A stretch of DNA of 64,000 nucleotides from Chitinophagales bacterium (GTDB taxonomy: Bacteria > Bacteroidota > Bacteroidia > Chitinophagales > UBA10324): contig JANWWJ010000043.1 of the NCBI GenBank assembly GCA_025056305.1, forward strand, positions 124,001-188,000. Direction: 5' to 3'. Numbering within the stretch: the stretch's first letter is position 1; every line of letters starts with the position of its first letter. The translations under genes and the position numbers were made by a program. Positions 19,207 to 28,174 of this stretch are shown here, piece by piece. The notes beneath the pieces were generated by a model. That model saw only the letters and a program-made list of their open reading frames with translations, ran no database searches and had not been told where the DNA came from.

Positions 19207-22011
19207 CTAAACTACCACATTGATCATCCGCCCTTTGACGATGATTACTTTTTTGGGTTTGCGTCCCTCCAAGTAACGACGCACCCCCTCGGTGGCCAGC
19301 ACCTCCTGCTCAATTCGCTCCTCAGGTAGATCTAAAGGTAAGGTTAGCTTCAGGCGCGTACGACCGTTAATGGCCACAGGATAGTCAAACGTAAGTTGCT
19401 GCAGATATCGCTGATCGCTTTGGGGCCAGCTGGCCATTACAACAGACGATCGATGCCCCAGAGCATGCCATAAATACTCGCAGGTGAATGGAGCAAAAGG
19501 AGAAAGACAAATCAGCAAAGGCTCTAACACCGCCCTTTTGCGGCAGCCTAAATCAGTAAGCTCATTGACTGCAATCATGAAAGCACTAACTGCTGTATTC
19601 AAAGAAAGCTGCTCTATGTCCCGGGTCACCTTGTGGATCAAGCGGTGAAGAATGCGCCATTCTGCTTCGACAGGTTCTTCATCCGTAATGTGCAGCTGTC
19701 CGTTTTCTTGCATAAACAACCGCCAAAGGCGACGCAAAAAACGGTAACATCCGTCTATCCCTTTGGTATCCCATGGCTTGTCTTGTTCCAGCGGGCCCAA
19801 AAACATCTCATAAAGCCGAAAGCAATCGGCGCCGTACTTGCGCACTAAGTCATCGGGATTCACGACATTGTGCTTGGATTTGGACATTTTTTCTACCTGG
19901 TGCACGCAGCGAAATGAGCCATCGGCTTCAGGAATAAATTCTGCTTCGGCAAAGTCAGAACGCCACTGCCGCAACTGTTCTATATCAACGCAATCGCCCT
20001 CGCAAAGGGCCACAGGAATATGAAGTAAAGTGGCATGCAGATCTTTATATGCATCACTATTGCGCTGGCCGGCTGAAACCAAACGACCATCGTCCAGGCG
20101 ATAGATGAGACAGGAGAGGCCTTGAATTTTTCCCTGATTCACCAGGCGCAACGCCGGCTCCTGAAAAGGCACGAGCCCCAGATCATAAAGAAAGTGCGTC
20201 CAAAATCGGAAATAGATCAGATGGCCGGTGGCGTGTTCATCTCCACCAACGTAAAGATCCACAGGCCCCCAATAACGCAGGGCCTCCGGCGCCGCAAATG
20301 CCTCGTTGTTGTGCGGGTCCATAAAACGAAGGAAGTACCAACTGCTGCCTGCCCATCCGGGCATCGTGGTTTTTTCATATTCGTATTTCCCTTCATATTT
20401 CCATTGCTGTGCCCGGGCCAGAGGCGGCTCCCCCTCCGACGTGGGCAGATAAAGATCCACTTCGGGAAGCCGCACCGGTAAAGCCTCCTTTGGAACGCCG
20501 TGCGGAATTCCTTCCTCGTCATAATAGATAGGAATCGGTTCACCCCAGTAGCGTTGGCGGCCGAATACCGCATCGCGCAGACGGTAATGAACACGGCCTT
20601 GCCCTAAATTGCGCCGTTCGATTTCACTGATGGCGGCCTGAATGGCCTCTGGTACAGAAAGACCATTCAAAAAATCACTATTCGTTAAAACGCCTTCCTT
20701 CAGCGAATAAGCGTCCTCGGCCACGTTCTGGCCCTCGATAATGCTTACGATAGGCAATGAGAAAACCGAGGCAAAGCGGTGGTCGCGTTCGTCATGCCCC
20801 GGCACACCCATAATTGCGCCAGTGCCATAGGTGGCCAGAATGTAATCCGCTACATACACCGGCAACAGCTGACCTGTAAAAGGATGTTTTCCAAAAGAAC
20901 CAAGAAACTGACCTGAGACATGGAGTGCATCGGCTATTCGATCGCGCTCACTACGTGAGGCTACCTGCGCCAGATAGTCTTGAACGGCACTTTTGTATTG
21001 GTCGTCGGTAAGTTGAGCAACGAGTTCGTGTTCGGGAGCTACCGCCAAAAAAGTGGCTCCGAAAATGGTATCGGGACGGGTGGTGAACACTTCGAGCTTG
21101 AGTGGTATGCCCTCGTGCACGAGGGGTTGTCCTTGCTGGGTGACCAGCTCAAAAAAGACGCTACAGCCGTAGCTGCGACCAATCCAATTGCGCTGGGCTT
21201 CCTTGATGGACTCCGGCCATTGAAGTGCTTCAAGGCCTTCCAGCAAGCGATCAGCATAGGCAGTCATGCGCAGCATCCATTGCTTCATACGCCGCCGTTC
21301 TACCGGAAAACCTCCGCGCTCACTACGACCATCCTTCACTTCATCGTTAGCCAACACCGTGCCCAAAGCCGGGCACCAGTTTACCCAAGTTTCGTCCAAA
21401 TAGGCCAGTCGGTAACGCAGTAAAATGTCGCTTTTCTGCTTCTTGGAAAACGAACGCCACTGCTCAGCCGTGAATGGCATTACGGCATCGCACCAGGCAT
21501 TCACGTTGTAATTGCCTTCCTGCTCAAAATGCCGGATGAGTTCCGCAATTGGCTCAGCCCGCTGGGTGTTTCGATTGTACCAGCTTTCAAACATGAGCAG
21601 GAAAAACCATTGCGTCCAGCGGTAAAAATCCGGATCACTGGTGCGGATTTCACGAGACCAATCGTAGGAAAAACCCAGTTGATCCAGCTGGCGCCGAAAG
21701 GTGGCAATGTTGTTTTCAGTAGTGATGGCGGGATGCTGGCCCGTTTGAATGGCATATTGCTCTGCGGGAAGGCCAAACGAATCGTAACCCATTGGATGTA
21801 ATACATTATAACCCTGTAACCTTTTGAAACGGGCATAGATATCTGAAGCAATGTATCCGAGCGGATGACCGACATGAAGTCCTGCACCTGAGGGATAAGG
21901 GAACATATCCAATACATAGCATTTGGGCTTATCGGGATCGATGTCAACGCGATACACCTGCTGCTGATCCCAGATCTGTCGGGCGAATTCTTCTATCTGC
22001 TGAATGTTCAT
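19207..22011 (-). CDS. leuS: Leucyl-tRNA synthetase
   Basis: 934 residues. Class I synthetase charging tRNA-Leu. The HIGH-type signature is Pro-Ser-Gly-Ala-Gly-Leu-His-Val-Gly-His, about 45 residues in. The CP1 editing insert contains Thr-Thr-Arg-Pro-Asp-Thr-Ile-Phe-Gly-Ala and Gly-Val-Pro-Gly-His-Asp-Glu-Arg-Asp. The catalytic loop Glu-Lys-Met-Ser-Lys-Ser-Lys-His-Asn precedes the anticodon-binding helices. It is a complete bacterial-type LeuRS, slightly longer than the E. coli enzyme. Confidence 0.98.
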   Translation of the reverse strand: MNIQQIEEFARQIWDQQQVYRVDIDPDKPKCYVLDMFPYPSGAGLHVGHPLGYIASDIYARFKRLQGYNVLHPMGYDSFGLPAEQYAIQTGQHPAITTENNIATFRRQLDQLGFSYDWSREIRTSDPDFYRWTQWFFLLMFESWYNRNTQRAEPIAELIRHFEQEGNYNVNAWCDAVMPFTAEQWRSFSKKQKSDILLRYRLAYLDETWVNWCPALGTVLANDEVKDGRSERGGFPVERRRMKQWMLRMTAYADRLLEGLEALQWPESIKEAQRNWIGRSYGCSVFFELVTQQGQPLVHEGIPLKLEVFTTRPDTIFGATFLAVAPEHELVAQLTDDQYKSAVQDYLAQVASRSERDRIADALHVSGQFLGSFGKHPFTGQLLPVYVADYILATYGTGAIMGVPGHDERDHRFASVFSLPIVSIIEGQNVAEDAYSLKEGVLTNSDFLNGLSVPEAIQAAISEIERRNLGQGRVHYRLRDAVFGRQRYWGEPIPIYYDEEGIPHGVPKEALPVRLPEVDLYLPTSEGEPPLARAQQWKYEGKYEYEKTTMPGWAGSSWYFLRFMDPHNNEAFAAPEALRYWGPVDLYVGGDEHATGHLIYFRFWTHFLYDLGLVPFQEPALRLVNQGKIQGLSCLIYRLDDGRLVSAGQRNSDAYKDLHATLLHIPVALCEGDCVDIEQLRQWRSDFAEAEFIPEADGSFRCVHQVEKMSKSKHNVVNPDDLVRKYGADCFRLYEMFLGPLEQDKPWDTKGIDGCYRFLRRLWRLFMQENGQLHITDEEPVEAEWRILHRLIHKVTRDIEQLSLNTAVSAFMIAVNELTDLGCRKRAVLEPLLICLSPFAPFTCEYLWHALGHRSSVVMASWPQSDQRYLQQLTFDYPVAINGRTRLKLTLPLDLPEERIEQEVLATEGVRRYLEGRKPKKVIIVKGRMINVVV

Positions 22012-22021
22012 CTTAGCGCGA

Positions 22022-22029
22022 CAAAGCTA
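22022..22029 (-). promoter_or_regulatory. TAnnTTTG -7 box for leuS
   Basis: TAGCTTTG on the minus strand is followed by 10 nt and then the leuS ATG at 22011, giving a very short leader. Confidence 0.5.
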
Positions 22030-22152
22030 ATTCAGCCCCTGCTGAACCGCAGTGCTTTAGTGAACAGCCCGCCTGACTTGCGTTTTTGTTGAAAAATCAG
22101 TCCTACATATCTTCTGTGGAAAGGCAGCCAAAGTATTTTCACACGCGCGAAC

Positions 22153-23016
22153 ATGATTGCTGTTGCCCGCCGCAGGTTCCGTCCAACCTATGTATATGTC
22201 ATCGTCAGCTCTATGCTGACCTTATTCAGCTTTGGGTTGTTGGGAATCCTGTTTCTGGCAGGCAATCAGCTTGCAGAACAGCTTAGAGAACAATTGGAGT
22301 TTACAGTGATTTTAAAGGATCAGGTTCCGCCCAAAGAGGCTAATAAACTCTGTGATTCTTTGCGGAAGTATCCTTGGGTGAAAGCAGCGCAATACATCTC
22401 GAAAGAAGAAGCTGCACGACGATTTATAGAGCAAACCGGAGAAGATTTTTCCGACTTGCTGGAATACAATCCTCTATTCGCATCCATCAACCTCAAACTT
22501 CAGGCAGCATACACACATCCCGACAGTTTGATACGCCTGAAAACAAACTTAGAGCGCCATCCTTGGGTTAGTGAATTTCATTATGAAAAACCCGTAATTA
22601 CCTTGCTGCATCGCCACCTGCGCACCGCTTCCTTTGTTCTAATTGGCATATCGCTCGTGTTGCTCATAGCAGCCGTCAGCATTATTGACTCTACCATCCG
22701 ATTAGCCGTATATGCCAGTCGTTTTTTGATCCGTAGCATGCAGTTGGTGGGAGCAACGGGAAGTTTCATCATGAGGCCTTTTTTGATCCGCGCATTGGTA
22801 AACGGCCTGCTGGCAGCCCTGCTGGCCATAGGCGCCATTTTCTTGCTCAACCGCTTTCTGCGAATGCAATTTCCTGAAACGGCGCATTTGCTTTCTATCG
22901 ACAAACAGGCCATCATCTTTGTATTTCTGCTGTTCTTAGGAATACTTATTTCCGTCATCAGTACTTGGCTGGCAGTGCGCAAATACCTGCGCATGGGAGT
23001 CCATGATCTCTATTGA
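22153..23016 (+). CDS. ftsX: Cell division protein FtsX
   Basis: 287 residues. FtsX is the permease half of the FtsEX complex, which links the divisome to periplasmic peptidoglycan hydrolases. A first membrane segment (~12-38) is followed by a periplasmic domain with Phe-Thr-Val-Ile-Leu-Lys-Asp and Val-Lys-Ala-Ala-Gln-Tyr-Ile-Ser-Lys-Glu-Glu-Ala, the usual FtsX extracellular-loop pattern. Three more membrane segments occur in the C-terminal half with the conserved Leu-Val-Gly-Ala-Thr, and it ends Val-His-Asp-Leu-Tyr. ftsE is not adjacent. In many Bacteroidota the next gene is the DUF3098 protein; here a 2.2-kb gene separates them. The M23 gene at 12143 could encode a target hydrolase, but this is speculation. 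Confidence 0.9.
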   Translation: MIAVARRRFRPTYVYVIVSSMLTLFSFGLLGILFLAGNQLAEQLREQLEFTVILKDQVPPKEANKLCDSLRKYPWVKAAQYISKEEAARRFIEQTGEDFSDLLEYNPLFASINLKLQAAYTHPDSLIRLKTNLERHPWVSEFHYEKPVITLLHRHLRTASFVLIGISLVLLIAAVSIIDSTIRLAVYASRFLIRSMQLVGATGSFIMRPFLIRALVNGLLAALLAIGAIFLLNRFLRMQFPETAHLLSIDKQAIIFVFLLFLGILISVISTWLAVRKYLRMGVHDLY

Positions 23017-23114
23017 CTAAGCCCTTCGGGCTTGGGGAGATACCGTTTTTTATGTACCCTCAGTTAGGTATTATTTTTCCTTAAATCTGAATTTTTAGCT
23101 ACATGTTAAATGAC

Positions 23115-23122
23115 TATCTTTG
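23115..23122 (+). promoter_or_regulatory. TAnnTTTG -7 box for the CUB-domain protein gene
   Basis: TATCTTTG lies 87 nt before the ATG at 23210 (42 nt before the alternative ATG at 23165). It shows that the inserted gene has its own promoter and that translation cannot begin at the upstream TTG. Confidence 0.5.
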
Positions 23123-23209
23123 AGCATTGGTTGCAGAAAAAAAATTACATCCTTAAAGCACTTAATGTCAAAAGCTTGTGTTTCACTCAATGTTAAAAAT
23201 GTTAAAAAC

Positions 23210-25402
23210 ATGGCGTACGTAAGAAACATAGGCTTTATGATATTGGTTCTTGGAGCACTATCCACATACGCGCAGACCTATAACATGCCTACATCAGGAA
23301 CCACGTCGCATGTAACTTGTGGAGGCACATTTTACGACAGCGGAGGATCGGGAGCCAATTACAGCCCCTCTACCGGAGGAGCTACCGTTACGTTTACCAG
23401 CTCAACAGGGCAGTCTTTGCAGTTTACCTTCACTTCTTTTCATACTCAGCAAAACAACGACTTGCTAACCATTTACGACGGCCCGAACACGTCCAGCCCC
23501 ATTATCGGTACATTTTCAGGAGTGACCTCACCAGGCATCATCGTCAGCAGTACAAGCTCGCTTACCTTTCGCTTTCAAACCAATGCTAATAACAATAAGT
23601 CGGGCTGGACCGCTAACATCAGTTGCGTATCGCCCCCTCCTGCCTACAACATGGCCAACAGCAATGTAATTACCTGCGATGCCTTGTTTTACGACAGCGG
23701 TGGCCCTAATGGAAATTACGGGAACAATGAAAACTTCGTGCACACATTCACTACCTCTACCGCGGGGCAATGCATTAAGTTTACTTTTTATACGTTCAAC
23801 ATCGCCAGTGGCGATGTGCTCAATGTATATGATGGACCTAATACTTCTTCGCCGCTGATGGGAAGCTACACAGGGGCCACGATTCCAAATGTTCGCCTGC
23901 TGTCGTCGTCAGGATCGCTGACCTTTCAGTTCACCTCCAATAATACAGGTACCAACATCGGATGGTCCGGAGTATTGTCTTGTGAGCCATGCCCTGCACC
24001 GCTTGCTGCCACAGCTACATACACGATGTACACGGTAGGGTTAGACAATACGTATTGCGGCGGCAACATGGTGAACACGTGTAGTGGCACCATTGCAGAC
24101 AATGGAGGCTTGTCGGGTAATTACAGCAACAACATCAATCAAATCTACCGGAATTTTTGCCCCAACACACCAGGCATGTGCCTGCGTATGGATTTTTATA
24201 GTATGAACATCGTTAGCCCTGATTGGTTGATTGTGGCCAGTACGCCCACTCAAAATGGGCCGTCGTTAAGTGGAAATTTAAATGGCTCGTGTTCAAGCTA
24301 TGCCAACTGCGTAGGTCAGGGAGTGGGTCCTTATACCTCATATGACCAAAGCGGATGCTTGTCGCTGCGCTTTTATTCGAACAACACGGGCAATAATAGT
24401 GGCTTTGCTGCCACTTTCACATGTGTCCCTTGCCCCAACGGACCAACCGGCACAGCGAACTATGATTGTATTAATGCCATACCTGTCTGCAGTAATGCCA
24501 GCATTGACGATGCCAGCACAGGTCCAGGGCTGATTTCCGACGGGGGGGCCGGATGCATGTTGTCAGAAAACTATACCAACTGGTACAAAATCACCATTCA
24601 ATCCAGTGGTACCTTGGGGCTTACGATAGATCCCATTACCAACAGCGACGACTATGATTTTGTATTGTTTGGTCCAGGAGTCACTTGCAGTGCTCTAGGC
24701 AATCCCATACGCTGCAGTTATGCCGCAAATACCGGCAATACCGGAATGGGCAATGGTGCTACCGATGTAAGCGAAAACGTAATGGGTAATGGCTGGGTTA
24801 GTACCCTCAACGTAACTTCCGGCCAAACTTATTATTTGTGCGTGAACAAATGGTCGAACGGTGGCGATGGATTCACCTTGATCTGGGATTTGACCAACGG
24901 GGCATCTCTGGATTGTACTGTTTTGCCCGTAACCCTTACTTCTTTTTCTTGCACCCAGCAGGGCAACCACATTCTGTTGGAATGGCACACAGCGACAGAG
25001 TTTAATAACAAGTATTTCATCATCGAACGTTCGAAAGATGGGGAAAACTTTGATGTTTTAGCCACCGTTCCGGGTAAAGGCACCTCGTTGAGCGAAAGCA
25101 TTTACTTTATCGCCGATCCTTTGCCCGGCAGCGGCAGCAACTACTACCGGCTCAGTCAGGTGGACTACAACGGAAGCAAACAAGTTTTGCAAACCAGCAC
25201 CTGTAGTTTTCTTGATGAAGGTCAAATCGTGGATGTACGGGTTTTTGATCTCGCAGGTCGCCTGTTGCACCACGGCCATTGCCAATCAAGCGACTTAGAC
25301 CACTATTTGCATACCCTGGCATTGCCCTCCGGCCTTTATGCCATTTCAGTAATCCATACCCAGCGCACCACGTCGTTTACAAAGTATCTCAAAAATCTTT
25401 AG
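23210..25402 (+). CDS. Secreted CUB-domain protein with T9SS type A sorting domain
   Basis: 730 residues from the ATG at 23210 (23165 is an alternative); the signal peptide ends at Thr-Tyr-Ala-Gln. Two clear CUB domains (about 25-140 and 147-260) each have Phe-Tyr-Asp-Ser-Gly-Gly, an Asn-Tyr motif and Ile/Val-Tyr-Asp-Gly-Pro-Asn-Thr-Ser-Ser-Pro. A third, diverged CUB-like unit occupies about 270-405. A bacterial pre-peptidase-like domain follows (Asp-Tyr-Asp-Phe-Val-Leu-Phe-Gly-Pro). The last ~90 residues (Asn-Tyr-Tyr-Arg-Leu-Ser-Gln-Val-Asp-Tyr-Asn-Gly, then Leu-Pro-Ser-Gly-Leu-Tyr) form the type A sorting domain. No catalytic domain is seen; carbohydrate or protein binding at the surface is likely. 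Cysteines are frequent, suggesting disulfides. Confidence 0.85.
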   Translation: MAYVRNIGFMILVLGALSTYAQTYNMPTSGTTSHVTCGGTFYDSGGSGANYSPSTGGATVTFTSSTGQSLQFTFTSFHTQQNNDLLTIYDGPNTSSPIIGTFSGVTSPGIIVSSTSSLTFRFQTNANNNKSGWTANISCVSPPPAYNMANSNVITCDALFYDSGGPNGNYGNNENFVHTFTTSTAGQCIKFTFYTFNIASGDVLNVYDGPNTSSPLMGSYTGATIPNVRLLSSSGSLTFQFTSNNTGTNIGWSGVLSCEPCPAPLAATATYTMYTVGLDNTYCGGNMVNTCSGTIADNGGLSGNYSNNINQIYRNFCPNTPGMCLRMDFYSMNIVSPDWLIVASTPTQNGPSLSGNLNGSCSSYANCVGQGVGPYTSYDQSGCLSLRFYSNNTGNNSGFAATFTCVPCPNGPTGTANYDCINAIPVCSNASIDDASTGPGLISDGGAGCMLSENYTNWYKITIQSSGTLGLTIDPITNSDDYDFVLFGPGVTCSALGNPIRCSYAANTGNTGMGNGATDVSENVMGNGWVSTLNVTSGQTYYLCVNKWSNGGDGFTLIWDLTNGASLDCTVLPVTLTSFSCTQQGNHILLEWHTATEFNNKYFIIERSKDGENFDVLATVPGKGTSLSESIYFIADPLPGSGSNYYRLSQVDYNGSKQVLQTSTCSFLDEGQIVDVRVFDLAGRLLHHGHCQSSDLDHYLHTLALPSGLYAISVIHTQRTTSFTKYLKNL

Positions 25403-25439
25403 TCACTGGCTTTTCAAAAATACCTTACCGCTCAGCATC

Positions 25440-25712
25440 ATGACGCCTTTAAAGCAAACGCTTGTTGATTCCAAAAAAAGAGAGCAAAGAGCGCTCCTCT
25501 TCGGACGTAGAAACTACATACTTGTTTTGTTGGGCATCTTGTTGATGGGCATAGGCTATTTGCTCATGGTAGGAGGGCAGCAGCCCCCAGATCAATGGAA
25601 TCCTTCAGAGATTTACGGCTTCCGACGCATCACTGTATCAACCTTCTTTGTAGTGTGTGGTTTAGTCGTGTTATTGATTTCTGTATTCAGTTCTCCACCC
25701 ACAAAAGCATAA
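25440..25712 (+). CDS. DUF3098 membrane protein
   Basis: 90 residues with two membrane segments (about 27-45 and 66-84). Leu-Phe-Gly-Arg-Arg-Asn-Tyr-Ile-Leu starts the first, followed by Leu-Met-Val-Gly-Gly, Asn-Pro-Ser-Glu-Ile-Tyr-Gly-Phe-Arg-Arg-Ile and a hydrophobic tail, the DUF3098 pattern. The family usually sits directly after ftsX in Bacteroidota and may take part in division, though its function is unknown. Here the CUB protein gene separates the two. Confidence 0.85.
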   Translation: MTPLKQTLVDSKKREQRALLFGRRNYILVLLGILLMGIGYLLMVGGQQPPDQWNPSEIYGFRRITVSTFFVVCGLVVLLISVFSSPPTKA

Positions 25713-25723
25713 AAACACAATGG

Positions 25724-25757
25724 TTTCTCCCCTGATGTGGGCTTGGGGAAAAGCAAA
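25724..25757. terminator. Possible bidirectional terminator between convergent genes
   Basis: An imperfect stem pairs 25725-25732 with 25745-25752 (one mismatch, 12-nt loop), with T-rich sequence before and A-rich after. It lies between the convergent genes ending at 25712 and 25788. The evidence is weak. Confidence 0.3.
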
Positions 25758-25787
25758 ATCTAAAATTTTCCGAGCTTGAGACTGATG

Positions 25788-28067
25788 TTATTCGATTTTT
25801 CCCGTAGCCAAATTTTGCTCATGCTGTGCCCGCACCTTCATGCGTAGCTGTGCCTTCTGAGCTACCGATTCCGGCAGGGTGGGTAACTGCCACGTTGAAG
25901 GATCTTTGGCAATACTGTAAGCCGGCAATGCAGGCGCCTTGTCGAAACGTTTGCCCACAAACTTGGAAGCCAGGGTGCCGTCGGGATTGTACTCATCAGC
26001 CCGCGCTGCTACCACTTTCCAACTGAATGGAACATTGGAAGTTCCGCCTTGAAGCTCCACAACGTCGAAGCCTGTAGCCGTTTTATTGGTTACGTAAACC
26101 CCCTTGCAATCACCTTCTAATTGAATAAACACCCGCAAGGGATGATTGGCATCTACGTGTATGTTCTTGCTAAAGATGGGGTCTAATTCAACATGCGCAA
26201 AACCATTAACTAACTGGCCTGTTCCGTAATCGACAAGCAAGGGCTCAGGAGCCTCTGGGGCATGCATGATTCTCCACTCATTGTTTAAGTCCCGTACCCA
26301 CGTAGCAACACTTCCGGCGCCCGTGATTTTATAATTAGTCCCCCCGATTCGCGCTCCTACATAAGCAAATGCATTTAGGTTGGAATAAAAGTACCCACCG
26401 GCATTGTCTGCGGCTGTGGAATCCGACCCGCTACGGCCATATACACCGAAGCGACGACCCGTGAAAGCACCTCCGCTTCCCGCAGTTAAATAAAAGCCTC
26501 CTTGGTTGTTACCGGCGCCAAAGATACCCGTACCACCAGAGGTGCCGCTTGTATTGTTGCCATTTAAACCATAGATTGCAAATCCATTAGATTGGTTAGT
26601 TAACCCAGCCACGCCATCGCCATAGCCTGTACCCGTAGCTGCACTATTATAACCAAGGACAGCCGGGCCAAAGTGAGCAGCGCTGGAAATAGCATTGGTT
26701 TGAACTCCATATACACCTATTCCTTGTGACTGTGCCGTTTGCCCCAACACACCTACACCTGTACCTGTACCGCTAGCTGCCACATTCTGGCCTATAAGAC
26801 CCGTAGCAGTGGTTGTGGTACCATAACCAGCCGCACCAACATTATCACTGGTAAAAGCCCCTCCTGAACCGGACGTGAGGTAATAATAAGTTCCTAAATT
26901 ATCGCCTAAGCCTATGATGGCATTTCCATTAGCACTGCTATGAAATCCGAATAATCCATGAGAGCCCCCTCCCGCTGCATTGGTAGCTGCTCCGTAAACT
27001 CCCATTCCATTGGAAGAAGCAGAGACTCCCGAAACTCCGTCGGCGAAACCGCTGGTGGCCGTCACATCTCCGCGCACTGCCGCAGAGTAACCTGAACCTG
27101 TGGGATTAAGAGTAATTAACCCTTGAAAGCCAAAAGTGCTCGTTCCGGTGGCTGCGGCTACGTTAGCCGCACCAATACCTCCCCTTGTGGTGCCACTGGA
27201 TAAGCTTCCGGCACCTGTAGTTACAAAAGTGAATGATGTCAAATTATTCCCTATACCATGGATTCCGAAGCCAGCGGAATGTTGATTCAGGCCCACGACG
27301 CCCATACCTCCGCTGCTGGTTGCACTCGCCCCCTGGTTGATCTGTCCAAAAACACCCGCTCCATTGGCAGTTGTTCCTGAGGCTGCTGAATTGATTCCCA
27401 AAATAGCTCGCCCCGCAGCTTGGTTGTTCTCCCCACGTACCCCAAAACCATTGGATTGATTGCTGATACCATTGATGGCTATAGCTGTTCCAGCTCCCGC
27501 AGCACCGGTAATTTGTCCCAGGATGGCGGTGCCCGTTGTGGAAGTATTATTACTTTGGATCGAATAACCTGTGGTTAAACCTGAGCTTACGAAAAGCTGA
27601 GCTGATGTGCTCGGCGCGACATTGATACCGACGAAACCGCCGGCGGCAACTCGCATTCGTTCTACATTGTTGGTTCGAATCACCCAATCTACGTTATCGG
27701 TAGTACCGATAAAATTGGTAGCGGGATTGGTACCAGCATTGCCCAACAAAGTCCAATCGGTGGTGGCCGCTGTTGTCCACGTAGGCACGCCTGCCGCACT
27801 GATGGTCAGCACCTGCCCTGCAATGCCGTTCGGCATGGCTTTAAAATCCCCACTGCTGTTGACAAATACCAGTTTATCGGTTGGTGCAGCCGGAGCCAAT
27901 ATGTGTGTACCCCCCAATGTGCTGCTCAAGCCCTCAAGCCGCAAAGTGCTGGTATTCAGGCCCACGTGAAGCTTTTGAGCTGGTGAACTAACACCAATAC
28001 CTACATTTTGGCCTCTTGCCCAATGGAAGGTAAGTAGTAAAAGAACTGAGTAGAAAAATGTTTTCAT
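25788..28067 (-). CDS. Repeat-rich exported surface protein (phage-tail/adhesin-like)
   Basis: 759 residues with a signal peptide ending at Ala-Arg-Gly-Gln. The next residues, Asn-Val-Gly-Ile-Gly-Val-Ser-Ser-Pro-Ala-Gln-Lys-Leu-His-Val, are the standard start of many large Bacteroidota exported proteins that resemble tail fibres. Residues ~190-580 are Gly/Ala/Ser/Asn-rich with repeated Gly-x-Tyr/Val-Gly motifs and three copies of a longer unit containing (Gly-x-Asn)-x-x-x-(Leu-Thr-Ser/Ala-Gly-Ser-Gly-Gly-Ala-Phe-Thr), about 120-130 residues apart. The C-terminal ~130 residues (Gly-Asp-Cys-Lys-Gly-Val-Tyr-Val-Thr-Asn-Lys-Thr-Ala-Thr-Gly-Phe) are like the globular domain ending other long repeat proteins. 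No T9SS sorting domain is seen, so its anchoring is unclear. Confidence 0.78.
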   Translation of the reverse strand: MKTFFYSVLLLLTFHWARGQNVGIGVSSPAQKLHVGLNTSTLRLEGLSSTLGGTHILAPAAPTDKLVFVNSSGDFKAMPNGIAGQVLTISAAGVPTWTTAATTDWTLLGNAGTNPATNFIGTTDNVDWVIRTNNVERMRVAAGGFVGINVAPSTSAQLFVSSGLTTGYSIQSNNTSTTGTAILGQITGAAGAGTAIAINGISNQSNGFGVRGENNQAAGRAILGINSAASGTTANGAGVFGQINQGASATSSGGMGVVGLNQHSAGFGIHGIGNNLTSFTFVTTGAGSLSSGTTRGGIGAANVAAATGTSTFGFQGLITLNPTGSGYSAAVRGDVTATSGFADGVSGVSASSNGMGVYGAATNAAGGGSHGLFGFHSSANGNAIIGLGDNLGTYYYLTSGSGGAFTSDNVGAAGYGTTTTATGLIGQNVAASGTGTGVGVLGQTAQSQGIGVYGVQTNAISSAAHFGPAVLGYNSAATGTGYGDGVAGLTNQSNGFAIYGLNGNNTSGTSGGTGIFGAGNNQGGFYLTAGSGGAFTGRRFGVYGRSGSDSTAADNAGGYFYSNLNAFAYVGARIGGTNYKITGAGSVATWVRDLNNEWRIMHAPEAPEPLLVDYGTGQLVNGFAHVELDPIFSKNIHVDANHPLRVFIQLEGDCKGVYVTNKTATGFDVVELQGGTSNVPFSWKVVAARADEYNPDGTLASKFVGKRFDKAPALPAYSIAKDPSTWQLPTLPESVAQKAQLRMKVRAQHEQNLATGKIE

Positions 28068-28083
28068 AGAAAAAGCCCCTGTT

Positions 28084-28091
28084 CAAATATA
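28084..28091 (-). promoter_or_regulatory. TAnnTTTG -7 box for the repeat-rich protein gene
   Basis: TATATTTG on the minus strand is followed by 16 nt and then the ATG at 28067. Confidence 0.5.
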
Positions 28092-28174
28092 CGGCATATG
28101 TATGGAAATTGCTTTACGGTGTAAATGTTTCTCAAGCGAATTAGCCTCACAGGTGGTTAGCCAGAAGGAACTAC

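Noticed and set aside
23027-23041. A short palindrome (6-bp stem, 3-nt loop) after ftsX
   Set aside because: There is no T-run directly after it, so a terminator call is not justified.
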